Source of the DNA: Lacisediminihabitans changchengi
GTDB taxonomy: Bacteria > Actinomycetota > Actinomycetes > Actinomycetales > Microbacteriaceae
Direction of reading: 5' to 3'
Length of the DNA stretch: 64,000 nucleotides
Assembly: GCF_016634425.1 (NCBI RefSeq)
Contig: NZ_JAEPES010000002.1
Span: 496,001 to 560,000, forward strand
Shown: piece after piece, positions 1 to 7,188 of the stretch
How positions within the stretch are numbered: position 1 is the stretch's first letter
Layout of the letters: every line of letters starts with the position of its first letter
The notes under the pieces: generated by a model
The model's database searches: none
What the model was told of the DNA's origin: nothing
The model's input: only the letters and a program-made list of their open reading frames with translations
Translations under genes and position numbers: made by a program

Positions 1-442
1 CGAGCGGGTCCGGGCCGAGTCGCGCGATCCCGGGCACCTCTCGCGGGTCTCGCACCAGCCAGATCGCCAGGCTCTTCTTCGTCCCAGCCTCGGTGATGTC
101 GAGACCGGCGCCGTCTGTCAGGGTCTCATCGCCCGCCATCACGAGCCGCGCAGCCATCGGTCCCTTGCCCGTGCCTCTGAGTGGTGCGGGCGGGCCGTCC
201 CGCCAGCGCACCCAGCCCGCGCGGGCCAGGTGCAGAACCACGTGCGCGTCGCCCACGCTGAGGTCGAGGAACTTGCCGTGCCGGTCGACCGCCGTGATGG
301 TCTCGCCGGCGAGGGCGGAGACCGGCGGGTCGAAGGTCTTCAGCGCGGCGAACGACACGATATCGAGCCGCGCGACCCGGTGTCCGACCAACCGCGCGCG
401 GAGGTCGCTGGCCAGGGCGTGGACTTCTGGCAGTTCGGGCAT
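1..442 (-). CDS. Fpg/Nei-family DNA glycosylase (3' end outside window)
   Basis: N-terminal 147 residues of a formamidopyrimidine/endonuclease VIII-type base-excision glycosylase that removes oxidised bases and nicks the resulting abasic site. The protein opens MPELPEV: Pro2 is the family's Schiff-base nucleophile and Glu3 the proton donor. A Lys in DRHGKF at about residue 57 matches the conserved beta-hairpin lysine. The frame is open to the window edge, so the helix-two-turn-helix and any C-terminal zinc finger are not visible, and Fpg cannot be told from Nei. The start is fixed because the N-terminal Pro must follow the initiator Met. Confidence 0.85.
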   Translation of the reverse strand, partial: MPELPEVHALASDLRARLVGHRVARLDIVSFAALKTFDPPVSALAGETITAVDRHGKFLDLSVGDAHVVLHLARAGWVRWRDGPPAPLRGTGKGPMAARLVMAGDETLTDGAGLDITEAGTKKSLAIWLVRDPREVPGIARLGPDPL

Positions 443-483
443 GGCATCAGTGTCCGCTCGACGGCACCCATCCGATAGCCCCG

Positions 484-534
484 AGCTGCGGAACACCTAG
501 AGCTGCGGAACAACTAGAGCTGCGGAACAACTAG
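484..534. repeat. Three 17-bp direct repeats
   Basis: Three head-to-tail copies of AGCTGCGGAACAMCTAG (484-500, 501-517, 518-534; one mismatch in the first), with degenerate ggaacaac/ggaacgac echoes to about 563. They lie between the divergent glycosylase and acetyltransferase genes, where promoters are expected. Confidence 0.9.
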
Positions 535-631
535 CGTGACGGAACAACGGGCGCGGCGGAACGACCGGTCTGTCTTGGCACGCCCCAACCGCCGCACTAC
601 GCTGTGGGCACCCGACGGAAGGACCTCGCCG

Positions 632-1159
632 ATGTTCATCGGTCTGCGACCTCTCGAGCCTCGCGACGACGCTGCTGTGCTGCGCATCCTCGAGGCGCGA
701 CCACAGTACCTGACACTCACGGCCGGAGCAGCGACTCCAGCGGCCGACGTTCGCAATCGGTTCTATTCCGTCCCGGACGGGGCGACCGAGGGGCAGAAGC
801 GTCTCTTCGTGATCGAGTCCGATCATGAGGTGGCCGGCGTTCTCGACGCGGTTCTGGACTACCCCGAGCTCGGCGCGGCATCGATCGGGATGTTCGCGAT
901 CGACCCCACCTCGTCGCTGCGGGGGCACGGGGTGCCCGTCGCCGCCCTCGTGGTTGAGCGCGCGGTGGCCGAGGGGATCACGACCGTGCACGCCGGATGT
1001 CCGAGCGGCTGGTTACCGGGGGAGCGGCTGCTGTGGACGCTCGGCTTTGCACCCGTGGAGGGCGAGGGGGAGCCGAGCAACCCGGTGCTTCGGCCGCATG
1101 CTGGCGGCACGGGCATCCGTCGCTGGGTGGGCGAACTGACGCATCGGGTCACCGTCTGA
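632..1159 (+). CDS. GNAT-family N-acetyltransferase
   Basis: A 175-residue acetyltransferase of the GNAT fold, transferring an acetyl group from acetyl-CoA to an unknown amine. The N-terminus (FIGLRPLEPRDDAAVLRIL) is the usual beta1-alpha1 of the family, and SLRGHGVPVAALVVERA near residue 93 is a recognisable motif A for acetyl-CoA binding, though the R-G-x-G loop is imperfect. An in-frame ATG exists at 536, but 632 is preferred because GGAAGGA lies 7 bases upstream and the 32 extra residues are Arg-rich and not family-like. The 17-bp repeat array lies about 100 bases upstream. Confidence 0.7.
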   Translation: MFIGLRPLEPRDDAAVLRILEARPQYLTLTAGAATPAADVRNRFYSVPDGATEGQKRLFVIESDHEVAGVLDAVLDYPELGAASIGMFAIDPTSSLRGHGVPVAALVVERAVAEGITTVHAGCPSGWLPGERLLWTLGFAPVEGEGEPSNPVLRPHAGGTGIRRWVGELTHRVTV

Positions 1160-1172
1160 CCGGGCGATACGG

Positions 1173-2057
1173 CTAACTCGGCAGCTCGTATCCGTCGTCG
1201 GGGGTGCCGACCGCCAGCCCGTCGGCGAGCAGCCCGAGCAGGGCGCGGGCACGCTGCACGTCGTCGGGCCAGACGGCGTCGATCTCGCGCTGGCTCACCG
1301 GCACGTCGGATGCCCGAAGCTCGGCGAGGATGAGGCCGCGCACCTGCCGGTCGGAGCCCTCGAATTTCTTCTGCTTTGCCGCGCGCGGGCCCTCATAGTC
1401 CGGATAGCCCTCCGCCCGCCAGCGGCAGCGATCGCGAATCGGGCAGTCGTCGCAGCGCGGCGCGCGGGCCGTGCAGACGATGGCGCCGAGTTCCATGACG
1501 GCGGCGTTGGTGACCCTGGCCTCCGCGTCGTCGAGCGGGAGGAGATCATCCATCGCCGCGAGGTCCCGCGTGGTCGACGGCGGTCCGGGCTCGGCCTGCC
1601 CATCGACCGCGCGGGCGAGTACCCGCCGCACGTTGATGTCGACCACCGGATGCCGCTGGCCGTGTGCGAAGACCGCGACGGCGCGAGCGGTGTAGTCCCC
1701 GATCCCCGGTAGGGCCAGCAGGTCGCGGAGGTCGGTCGGCACCACGTTTCCGTGCACTTCGGCGATGGCGACGGCGGCCGCGTGCAGGTTGAGCGCGCGT
1801 CGGGGGTAGCCGAGCCGATTCCAGGCCCGCACCGCCTCGCCCGCTGGCACGGCGGCGAGGTCAGCGGGGGTGGGCCAGCGCTCCAGCCATTCGGCCAGGC
1901 GCGGGATGACCCTGGCCACCGGAGTCTGCTGCAGCATCACCTCGCTCACCAGCACCCCCCACGCGCCAAAACCGGGCCGCCGCCAGGGCAGGTCGCGACC
2001 GGTTGCCCGGAACCACTCGTTCACGGTCAGAGCGAGGGACTCATCGGGCGCTGGCAC
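1173..2057 (-). CDS. mutY: A/G-specific adenine glycosylase MutY
   Basis: Removes adenine mispaired with 8-oxoguanine, guarding against G:C to T:A transversions. The 294-residue product has the helix-hairpin-helix/GPD core: SEVMLQQTPVARV carries the catalytic Glu, LPGIGDYTARAVAVFA is the hairpin, and VVDINVRRVLAR carries the catalytic Asp. CTARAPRCDDCPIRDRC has the C-x6-C-x2-C-x5-C spacing of the [4Fe-4S] cluster. It is shorter than E. coli MutY (350 residues), so the C-terminal NUDIX-like domain is reduced. GTG at 2057 is chosen: TAGAGT lies 7 bases upstream, suggesting a leaderless mRNA, and this keeps it clear of the divergent gene at 2100. A longer frame to 2300 would overlap that gene. 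Confidence 0.9.
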   Translation of the reverse strand: MPAPDESLALTVNEWFRATGRDLPWRRPGFGAWGVLVSEVMLQQTPVARVIPRLAEWLERWPTPADLAAVPAGEAVRAWNRLGYPRRALNLHAAAVAIAEVHGNVVPTDLRDLLALPGIGDYTARAVAVFAHGQRHPVVDINVRRVLARAVDGQAEPGPPSTTRDLAAMDDLLPLDDAEARVTNAAVMELGAIVCTARAPRCDDCPIRDRCRWRAEGYPDYEGPRAAKQKKFEGSDRQVRGLILAELRASDVPVSQREIDAVWPDDVQRARALLGLLADGLAVGTPDDGYELPS

Positions 2058-2064
2058 CCGAACA

Positions 2065-2070
2065 ACTCTA
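2065..2070 (-). promoter_or_regulatory. Putative -10 of mutY (leaderless)
   Basis: TAGAGT read on the minus strand, ending 7 bases before the GTG of mutY; no Shine-Dalgarno in the spacer. Confidence 0.5.
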
Positions 2071-2087
2071 CGATCAGCGTGCGGGGT

Positions 2088-2093
2088 TACGCT
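2088..2093 (+). promoter_or_regulatory. Putative -10 of the P-loop gene (leaderless)
   Basis: TACGCT followed by exactly 6 bases and the ATG at 2100. It forms a compact divergent promoter pair with the mutY -10 only about 20 bp away. Confidence 0.5.
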
Positions 2094-2099
2094 GAGGCC

Positions 2100-2711
2100 A
2101 TGGCACGCTGGCAACCCGCAAAGAAAGACGTCCTCGACGCACTCGCCCAGGAGATCCTGCACAACTATTCTTCCGGCCGGGTGATCATCGCCCTTGACGG
2201 CGATGTCTCCTCGGGCGCGGCAGGGCTGGCGGATGACCTGGCCTCCACCTTCACCGACGGCGGTCGTAAGGTCTTCCGGGCCTCCCTCGCGAACTTCCAT
2301 CGGTCCCGTGCCGAGCGCGGAACGGAGACCGCTGCCGCCTACTACGAGGGTGCATACGACTACTCGTTGTTCCGTCGGGTGCTTATCGACCCGTTCCGCT
2401 CGGCCGGAAGCACCGGATTCGTACTCTCGGGCTACGACGAGGCGCGCGATACCGCCGTGCAGCCCAAATGGCAGAGCGCGGGGCCAGATGCAACGCTCAT
2501 CGTCGACGGGCAGTTTCTCAACCGTCCCGAGCTCGCCGGGCTGTGGAACTACTCGATCTGGGTGGTGGGGGGTGAGTCTGCGTCGTCGTCCATCGCATCA
2601 GAGGCCGACGAACTGTACCTGCGTCAGGCCGCCCCGCGGGCCAAGGCCACCGGGATCATGGACTACCGCGACCCCGAGCGGCCCCGCCGCCAGTTCGCCG
2701 ACTCCTGCTGA
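2100..2711 (+). CDS. Uridine-kinase-like P-loop protein with degenerate Walker A
   Basis: A 203-residue protein with the layout of actinobacterial uridine-kinase-like P-loop proteins: HRSRAERGTETAAAYYEGAYDY (substrate-lid region), LFRRVLIDPF, and DATLIVDGQFLNRPEL as the Walker-B-like strand. Where the Walker A should read GxxxxGK(S/T), it reads GDVSSGAAGLAD: the invariant Lys and Ser/Thr are Ala and Gly. ATP binding may therefore be lost, and the protein may be a pseudokinase or a structural paralogue. Start at 2100 follows TACGCT plus 6 bases. The function is not known; fold assignment is more certain than activity. Confidence 0.65.
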   Translation: MARWQPAKKDVLDALAQEILHNYSSGRVIIALDGDVSSGAAGLADDLASTFTDGGRKVFRASLANFHRSRAERGTETAAAYYEGAYDYSLFRRVLIDPFRSAGSTGFVLSGYDEARDTAVQPKWQSAGPDATLIVDGQFLNRPELAGLWNYSIWVVGGESASSSIASEADELYLRQAAPRAKATGIMDYRDPERPRRQFADSC

Positions 2712-2755
2712 CCCGCGCCGCAGACTCGACGCCGGGTGCGGTAGTTAGCGACTGA

Positions 2756-2761
2756 TAACAT
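2756..2761 (+). promoter_or_regulatory. Putative -10 of truB
   Basis: TAACAT ends 5 bases before the GTG of truB; consistent with the leaderless arrangement seen at many starts in this window. Confidence 0.4.
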
Positions 2762-2766
2762 CAAGC

Positions 2767-3732
2767 GTGAGCCAGCCGTATGTCGTGCGCCCGTTCGACA
2801 TCGGTAGCGGCATCCTGCTCGTCGACAAGCCAGGCGGCATCACCAGCCACGACGCGGTGGCCCGCACCCGCAAGGCCGCTGGCACCCGCAAGGTCGGGCA
2901 TGCTGGCACCCTCGACCCCATGGCAACGGGACTGCTGGTGCTCGGCATCAACTCCTCAACCCGGCTGCTGACCTTCGTGGTCGGTCTCGACAAGGAGTAC
3001 CTGGCCACCATTCGCCTCGGCTCGTCGACGACGACGGATGACGCGGAAGGGTCACCGATCGAGGTCGCGTCCCCGGCAGCGGTCGCCGCCATCTCGCCCG
3101 AGATCGTCGCCACCGCGCTCGCCGACTTCCGCGGAACGATCAGCCAGGTACCGAGCTCCGTGAGCGCGATCAAGGTCGACGGGCAGCGCGCGTACACTCT
3201 GGCCCGGGCGGGCGAGACGGTCGAGCTGAAGGCGCGAACCGTCACGATCTCCGCTCTCGACCTGCTTGACCTGCGGGCGGGCGATGGCTATCTGGATCTC
3301 GACGTGCGCGTCGAGTGCTCATCGGGCACCTACATCCGCGCCATCGCCCGCGACCTCGGCGCCGCGCTCGGTATCGGCGGCCACCTCACGGCACTCCGCC
3401 GCACCCGCATCGGGCCGTTCTCGGTCGAGGCGGCCGTGAGCCTTCCCGAGCGGGGGAGCGCAGAGGTTCTCGATGTCGCGGCCGCCCTGCTTGCGCCTGC
3501 CGAGGTCGCCTCCCTGCTCTACCCGACCTGGACTCCCACCGCCCAGCAGACCGTCGACCTCTCGCACGGCAAGCGGGTGCCGCTTCCTGACGGTCTGGGG
3601 GATGGCCCGATCGCTGCCGTGACCGGCGACGGTCGTCTGGCCGGCCTGGTGGAGCGACGGGGGAGCGATGCCAAGGTGATCGTCAACTTCCCGACCGATG
3701 AATACGTAGGCAACCAGGGGGACAGCGAATGA
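2767..3732 (+). CDS. truB: tRNA pseudouridine(55) synthase TruB
   Basis: Isomerises U55 in the T-loop of tRNAs to pseudouridine. The 321-residue protein carries GHAGTLDPMATGLL, with catalytic Asp at about residue 50; LDKEYLATIRLG and the SSGTYIRAIARDLG motif (about 185-200) are further family signatures, and a PUA-like C-terminal region follows. It begins with GTG at 2767. It opens a co-directional cluster with two membrane proteins and ribF; its stop overlaps the next start by 4 bases (ATGA). The infB/rbfA genes that often precede truB are not here. Confidence 0.95.
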   Translation: MSQPYVVRPFDIGSGILLVDKPGGITSHDAVARTRKAAGTRKVGHAGTLDPMATGLLVLGINSSTRLLTFVVGLDKEYLATIRLGSSTTTDDAEGSPIEVASPAAVAAISPEIVATALADFRGTISQVPSSVSAIKVDGQRAYTLARAGETVELKARTVTISALDLLDLRAGDGYLDLDVRVECSSGTYIRAIARDLGAALGIGGHLTALRRTRIGPFSVEAAVSLPERGSAEVLDVAAALLAPAEVASLLYPTWTPTAQQTVDLSHGKRVPLPDGLGDGPIAAVTGDGRLAGLVERRGSDAKVIVNFPTDEYVGNQGDSE

Positions 3733-4097
3733 TCGAGTGGTTCACCTGGCTGCAGGTCGGAGTCGCTGTGGTCGCCGGCCTCCTCTGCGTGGTGCTCGGC
3801 TTTGCGGGCAAGCGCCCGAACGACATCACCCTCGGCGCGGCCGTGCTGGTGGAGCTCCTGCTGATCGCGCAACTGGTGGTCGCGATCATCGCCCCGGAGG
3901 TCGGCAACCCGCCCACCGGCAATCTCGCCGAGTTCTACGTGTATCTGATCTCCGCGATCATCCTGGTACCGGCCGCCATCTTCTGGGCGCTGATCGAGCG
4001 CAATCGCTGGAGCACCGTCGTGCTCGGGGTCGCCTGCCTTGCCATTGCCGTGATGGTCTATCGGATGTTCCAGATCTGGAGCGTGCAGACGGCCTGA
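3729..4097 (+). CDS. Small four-helix membrane protein, unknown function
   Basis: 122 residues with four hydrophobic segments (about 7-28, 35-55, 70-90, 97-113) separated by short loops containing GKRPND and IERNRW, so an integral inner-membrane protein. It starts inside the truB stop codon (ATGA overlap), indicating translational coupling. I do not recognise a named family. Its position between truB and ribF suggests only co-transcription; nothing in the sequence indicates a role in RNA modification or flavin synthesis. Confidence 0.7.
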   Translation: MIEWFTWLQVGVAVVAGLLCVVLGFAGKRPNDITLGAAVLVELLLIAQLVVAIIAPEVGNPPTGNLAEFYVYLISAIILVPAAIFWALIERNRWSTVVLGVACLAIAVMVYRMFQIWSVQTA

Positions 4098-4140
4098 CCT
4101 GGGCCGGATGCAGCCTGCCGGTGGCCTAATCTAGAGGGCG

Positions 4141-4602
4141 ATGGTCAACAATACTCCGGCGGCGACCGCCTCCTCACCCACACCGTCGCGCACCCCCGGC
4201 ATCGGGCGTGTGCTCGTCGTGATCTACGGCATCCTGGCGCTCGCCGCGGTGGGGCGCTCGGTGTTCCAGATCATCGACCGGTTCGGCGAGGCACCGGTCG
4301 CGTTCTCGCTTTCCGCGCTGTCGGGCCTGGTCTATGTCGTGGCGACCGTCGCGCTGGTCGCCCGCGGCGCGGTCTGGTACCGGGTCGCCCTGATCACCAT
4401 CAGCTTCGAGCTGGCCGGGGTGATCATCGTCGGTACCATCACGACCTTCGCGCCCTGGCTGATCGGGCTGGCCGACAACGACCCGTTCGGTCGCACGTCC
4501 ACGGTCTGGTCGTCGTACGGGCTCGGGTATCTGCTGATCCCGCTTGTTCTTCCCGTGCTCGGCCTGCTCTACCTGCGTCGCCGTCGTCCCGCGGCGGTCT
4601 GA
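4141..4602 (+). CDS. Predicted membrane protein, unknown function
   Basis: 153 residues. A Thr/Pro/Ser-rich cytoplasmic tail (1-20) is followed by four hydrophobic segments (about 22-42, 52-74, 80-103, 125-145) and ends in a basic RRRRPAAV tail. ATG at 4141 has TAATCT eight bases upstream and a weak GAGGG. One base separates its stop from the ribF GTG, so the two are translated as a unit. No catalytic motif is visible and the family is not recognised; it may be a small accessory membrane protein of the truB-ribF operon. Confidence 0.65.
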   Translation: MVNNTPAATASSPTPSRTPGIGRVLVVIYGILALAAVGRSVFQIIDRFGEAPVAFSLSALSGLVYVVATVALVARGAVWYRVALITISFELAGVIIVGTITTFAPWLIGLADNDPFGRTSTVWSSYGLGYLLIPLVLPVLGLLYLRRRRPAAV

Positions 4603-4603
4603 G

Positions 4604-5542
4604 GTGCAGTTCTTCGATTCCCTCGCTGCGGTCCCCGCCGACTTCGGCCCGTCGGCGGTCACCATCGGCAAGTTCGACGGGGTGCACATCGGTCATCGCC
4701 GGGTGCTGGCCGCGCTGCGTGATATCGCCGCCGAGCAGGGGCTGGTGTCGACGGCCGTGACCTTCGATCGGCATCCGCTTGCCCTGCTCCGACCGGACAG
4801 GTGCCCGGAATCCGTTTCGAGTAACGAACAGAAGCGGGAGCTGCTCGAATCCACCGGGGTGGATGCGACCGTGGTCATCCCGTTCACCCGCGAGTTCAGC
4901 GAGCTGTCGCCGGTGGAGTTCGTGCAACGGGTGCTGATCGACGCCCTGCATGCGCAGGTGGTATTCGTGGGCGCCGACTTCCGCTTCGGCCATGGCGGCA
5001 GCGGGGATGTCGCCCTGCTCACCCAACTCGGCGCGGAGCGAGGCTTCGAGGTGCGGTCGATCGACCAGGTGCTGGCCAGTGCTCATCCGGTGTCGTCGAC
5101 GCTCGTGCGCGGACTGCTTGCCGACGGACGGGTGCGTGAGGCGGGGGAACTCCTCGGACGACTGCCCGCCGTGCGTGCCGAGGTCGTGCACGGGGAGCAT
5201 CGCGGCCGTGAGCTCGGGTATCCCACGGCGAACCTGTCGCCCGACCACGAAGGGTTGATCCCCGCAGACGGCGTCTACGCCGCGTACCTGGTGTTGGACG
5301 GGGTGCGGATGCCCTCCGCCGTCTCCATCGGCAACAACCCGACTTTCGACGGTGTGCCAGCCAAACAGGTGGAGGCACACGTGCTCGACGCCGACCTCGA
5401 CCTGTACGGCGACATCGTCGAGCTGCAGTTCGTCGACTACGTGCGCGGAATGGTCAAGTTCGACGGCGTGGATGCGCTGATCGTGCAGATGCACGACGAC
5501 GAGCGTCGCGTGCGCGACATCCTGGGCCTGCCCGCGGCGTAG
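4604..5542 (+). CDS. ribF: Bifunctional riboflavin kinase / FAD synthetase RibF
   Basis: Phosphorylates riboflavin to FMN and adenylates FMN to FAD. The N-terminal nucleotidyltransferase domain has AVTIGKFDGVHIGHRRVL (the HIGH-like motif, about 19-35), then FTREFSEL and the STLVRGLLADGRV signature. The C-terminal flavokinase domain has GRELGYPTANL and IGNNPTF. The 312-residue length is normal. GTG at 4604 is chosen because it begins right at the conserved N-terminus, one base after the upstream stop; an upstream ATG at 4544 would add 20 residues inside the preceding gene. Confidence 0.95.
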   Translation: MQFFDSLAAVPADFGPSAVTIGKFDGVHIGHRRVLAALRDIAAEQGLVSTAVTFDRHPLALLRPDRCPESVSSNEQKRELLESTGVDATVVIPFTREFSELSPVEFVQRVLIDALHAQVVFVGADFRFGHGGSGDVALLTQLGAERGFEVRSIDQVLASAHPVSSTLVRGLLADGRVREAGELLGRLPAVRAEVVHGEHRGRELGYPTANLSPDHEGLIPADGVYAAYLVLDGVRMPSAVSIGNNPTFDGVPAKQVEAHVLDADLDLYGDIVELQFVDYVRGMVKFDGVDALIVQMHDDERRVRDILGLPAA

Positions 5543-5567
5543 CCCGGCTCGGCCCCGTGCGGTCGCG

Positions 5568-6515
5568 TCAGGCGACGACGGCGGAGCGGTGGATGAGGGC
5601 AGCCGCCCCGATCAGCGGACCGTCGCTCGAGAGCCCGGTCGGCACGATCTTCACCTTCGTCACGAACGAGAAGTTGCGGCGACGGGCGACCGCCGCGCGC
5701 ATGTGGTCGAACAGGTCGGGGGTGACGTGCGAGAACCCGCCGCCGATAGCGACGATGTCGAGGTCGACCAGTGACGTCGCCGAGGCGATCACCTGGCCGA
5801 TGGCACGCCCGGCGTGCTCGACCGCCGCGATGGCGACCGGGTCGCCCGCGCGGTATGCCGCACCGAGCTCCTCGCCGGTGCTGCCCTGGAAGCCGTGCTC
5901 CCGTGCCCAGCGCACGGTGTTCGGCCCAGAGGCCACGGCCTCGACGCATCCAGCGCCACCGCACGGGCACGGGTCTTCCATTCCGGCGACCTCGACGTGT
6001 CCGATGTGGCCCGCGTTTCCGGTCGGGCCCGAGACCGTGACACCGCCCAGGATGAGGCCGCCGCCGATGCCGGTCGAGACGATCATCCCCATCACGTTGT
6101 TGTAGCCCTTGCCCGCGCCGACCCAGTGCTCGGCGAGGGTGATGCAGATGCCGTCCATGCGCAGGGTCACCGGGGTGCCGTCCGGAACGGATGCCACGAC
6201 CTGATCGCGCAGCGGATACTCGCGCCATACCGGCAGGTTCAACGGCGAGACCTTGCCCTCGGCCTCGTTGATCGGGCCAGCCGAACCGATGCCGACGCCG
6301 AGCAGTTGTGCATCGGCCGGGAGCGCGGCTAGCGCGAGCGCGAGAACCTCATCGACGGCGAGCGCCAACTCGTCCGAGCTCTTCTGCGGTCCGGTAGCCG
6401 CACGGAAGCGGCTGGGGGCGTATACGGCACCGGTGGGATCGACGAGAGCGGCCTCGACCTTCGTTCCGCCCAGGTCGATTGCGAGGGCATACTGCTGCCC
6501 CGTCGAAATCGTCAT
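5568..6515 (-). CDS. ROK-family sugar kinase (glucokinase-like)
   Basis: ATP-dependent hexose kinase of the ROK family. Residues 10-25 hold the phosphate-binding ALAIDLGGTKVEAALV. TLRMDGICITLAEHW contains the catalytic Asp, with the usual following Asn replaced (D-G-I-C instead of N-D-A-N). GNAGHIGHVEV followed by CPCGGAGCVE is the ROK zinc-binding signature, and AIGGGFSH near the C-terminus binds adenosine. At 315 residues it is full length and lacks the DNA-binding N-terminus of ROK repressors, so an enzyme is more likely. The substrate could be glucose or a derivative. TAGGCT lies 6 bases before the ATG (leaderless). Confidence 0.85.
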   Translation of the reverse strand: MTISTGQQYALAIDLGGTKVEAALVDPTGAVYAPSRFRAATGPQKSSDELALAVDEVLALALAALPADAQLLGVGIGSAGPINEAEGKVSPLNLPVWREYPLRDQVVASVPDGTPVTLRMDGICITLAEHWVGAGKGYNNVMGMIVSTGIGGGLILGGVTVSGPTGNAGHIGHVEVAGMEDPCPCGGAGCVEAVASGPNTVRWAREHGFQGSTGEELGAAYRAGDPVAIAAVEHAGRAIGQVIASATSLVDLDIVAIGGGFSHVTPDLFDHMRAAVARRRNFSFVTKVKIVPTGLSSDGPLIGAAALIHRSAVVA

Positions 6516-6521
6516 GTCATC

Positions 6522-6527
6522 AGCCTA
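6522..6527 (-). promoter_or_regulatory. Putative -10 of the ROK kinase gene
   Basis: TAGGCT on the minus strand, 6 bases before the ATG at 6515; the divergent -10 at 6545 shares the same 41-bp gap. Confidence 0.55.
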
Positions 6528-6544
6528 TGGGAATCCGGCCGAGC

Positions 6545-6550
6545 TACAGT
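6545..6550 (+). promoter_or_regulatory. Putative -10 of the SRPBCC gene
   Basis: TACAGT followed by 6 bases and the ATG at 6557, with no Shine-Dalgarno sequence. Confidence 0.55.
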
Positions 6551-6556
6551 TGCGCC

Positions 6557-7060
6557 ATGACCCGACCCGAGCCCTCCGCGCCTGCCCTGCCCCGGGTCAC
6601 GATCCGACGCGATCTCGACCTGCCGCCCGGTGTGGTCTGGCCTGCCCTGGTCGATCCAGAACTGCTCGCCGGCTGGTTGGCCGAGACGTCCATCGACGAT
6701 GAGATGCAGGTCGTTCTGCGACGGCAGGACGGCACCGAGATCCGGGGGACCATCACCGAGTTCGTGGAGGCCGAGGTGCTCTGCGTGGACAGCGAGCGTG
6801 GTTCCGTCGCCCTTCGACTCAAGGAGCACAGCGGGGGACTGCGCGGCAGCTGGACGGCTCTGACGGTGGAGGCCGCCGCATCCGTCGCCTCGATCGAGAC
6901 CTGGAACGACGCGCTCGAGCGTCTCGAGCAACTGCTGCACGGTCGGCCGAGCGACGGCCAGAGCGATGGGCAGAGCGTCGGCCGGAACGATGGGCCGAGC
7001 GCCCGCCAGAACAATGGGCCGAGCGACAGCTCCGAGGCCGCGACGAGGGCGAGCAACTGA
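6557..7060 (+). CDS. SRPBCC/AHSA1-like protein with repetitive tail
   Basis: 167 residues. The N-terminal 130 resemble the START/SRPBCC ligand-binding fold, AHSA1 (Hsp90 activator homology) type: RVTIRRDLDLPPGVVWPALVDPELLAGWLAE is the typical opening, and the ALERLEQLL helix closes the domain. The last 35 residues are a low-complexity Ser/Gly/Asp/Asn tail made of degenerate repeats of SDGQ/NDGP type (DNA 6945-7026), probably disordered. It starts at 6557 by the leaderless rule and shares its stop codon's last base with the next start. The ligand is unknown; such proteins are often paired with ArsR regulators, but none is adjacent. Confidence 0.7.
   Translation: MTRPEPSAPALPRVTIRRDLDLPPGVVWPALVDPELLAGWLAETSIDDEMQVVLRRQDGTEIRGTITEFVEAEVLCVDSERGSVALRLKEHSGGLRGSWTALTVEAAASVASIETWNDALERLEQLLHGRPSDGQSDGQSVGRNDGPSARQNNGPSDSSEAATRASN
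6945..7026 (+). repeat. Degenerate ~12-bp coding repeats
   Basis: About six imperfect copies of a GGGCNGAGCGAY unit encode the low-complexity tail of the SRPBCC protein; the period is a multiple of three, so copy-number changes would keep the frame. Confidence 0.6.
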
Positions 7061-7167
7061 TGGTGATCGGTTTCGTGATCGGCGGCGCGATGATGCTCAT
7101 CGGCCTGGTCGGTGGCATCTACGGGCAGAAGCTGAGAAGACGCGGCAGAAAGCCGTTCGACCAGTAG
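7060..7167 (+). CDS. 35-residue single-pass membrane peptide
   Basis: A short reading frame starting on the last base of the preceding stop (TGATG overlap): MVIGFVIGGAMMLIGLVGG forms one hydrophobic helix, then the basic tail KLRRRGRKPFDQ. The overlap gives re-initiating ribosomes a natural entry. The hydrophobic-then-basic layout (N-out/C-in by the positive-inside rule) argues for a real small membrane protein rather than chance. No homologue is recognised. It may anchor or modulate the SRPBCC protein encoded just upstream; that is inference from coupling only. Confidence 0.6.
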   Translation: MVIGFVIGGAMMLIGLVGGIYGQKLRRRGRKPFDQ

Positions 7168-7188
7168 AACCCGAGTACGTTTCGGCGC

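Noticed and set aside
93..500. 135-codon plus-strand frame at the left edge
   Set aside because: Antisense to the Fpg/Nei glycosylase, whose N-terminal catalytic motif is clear.
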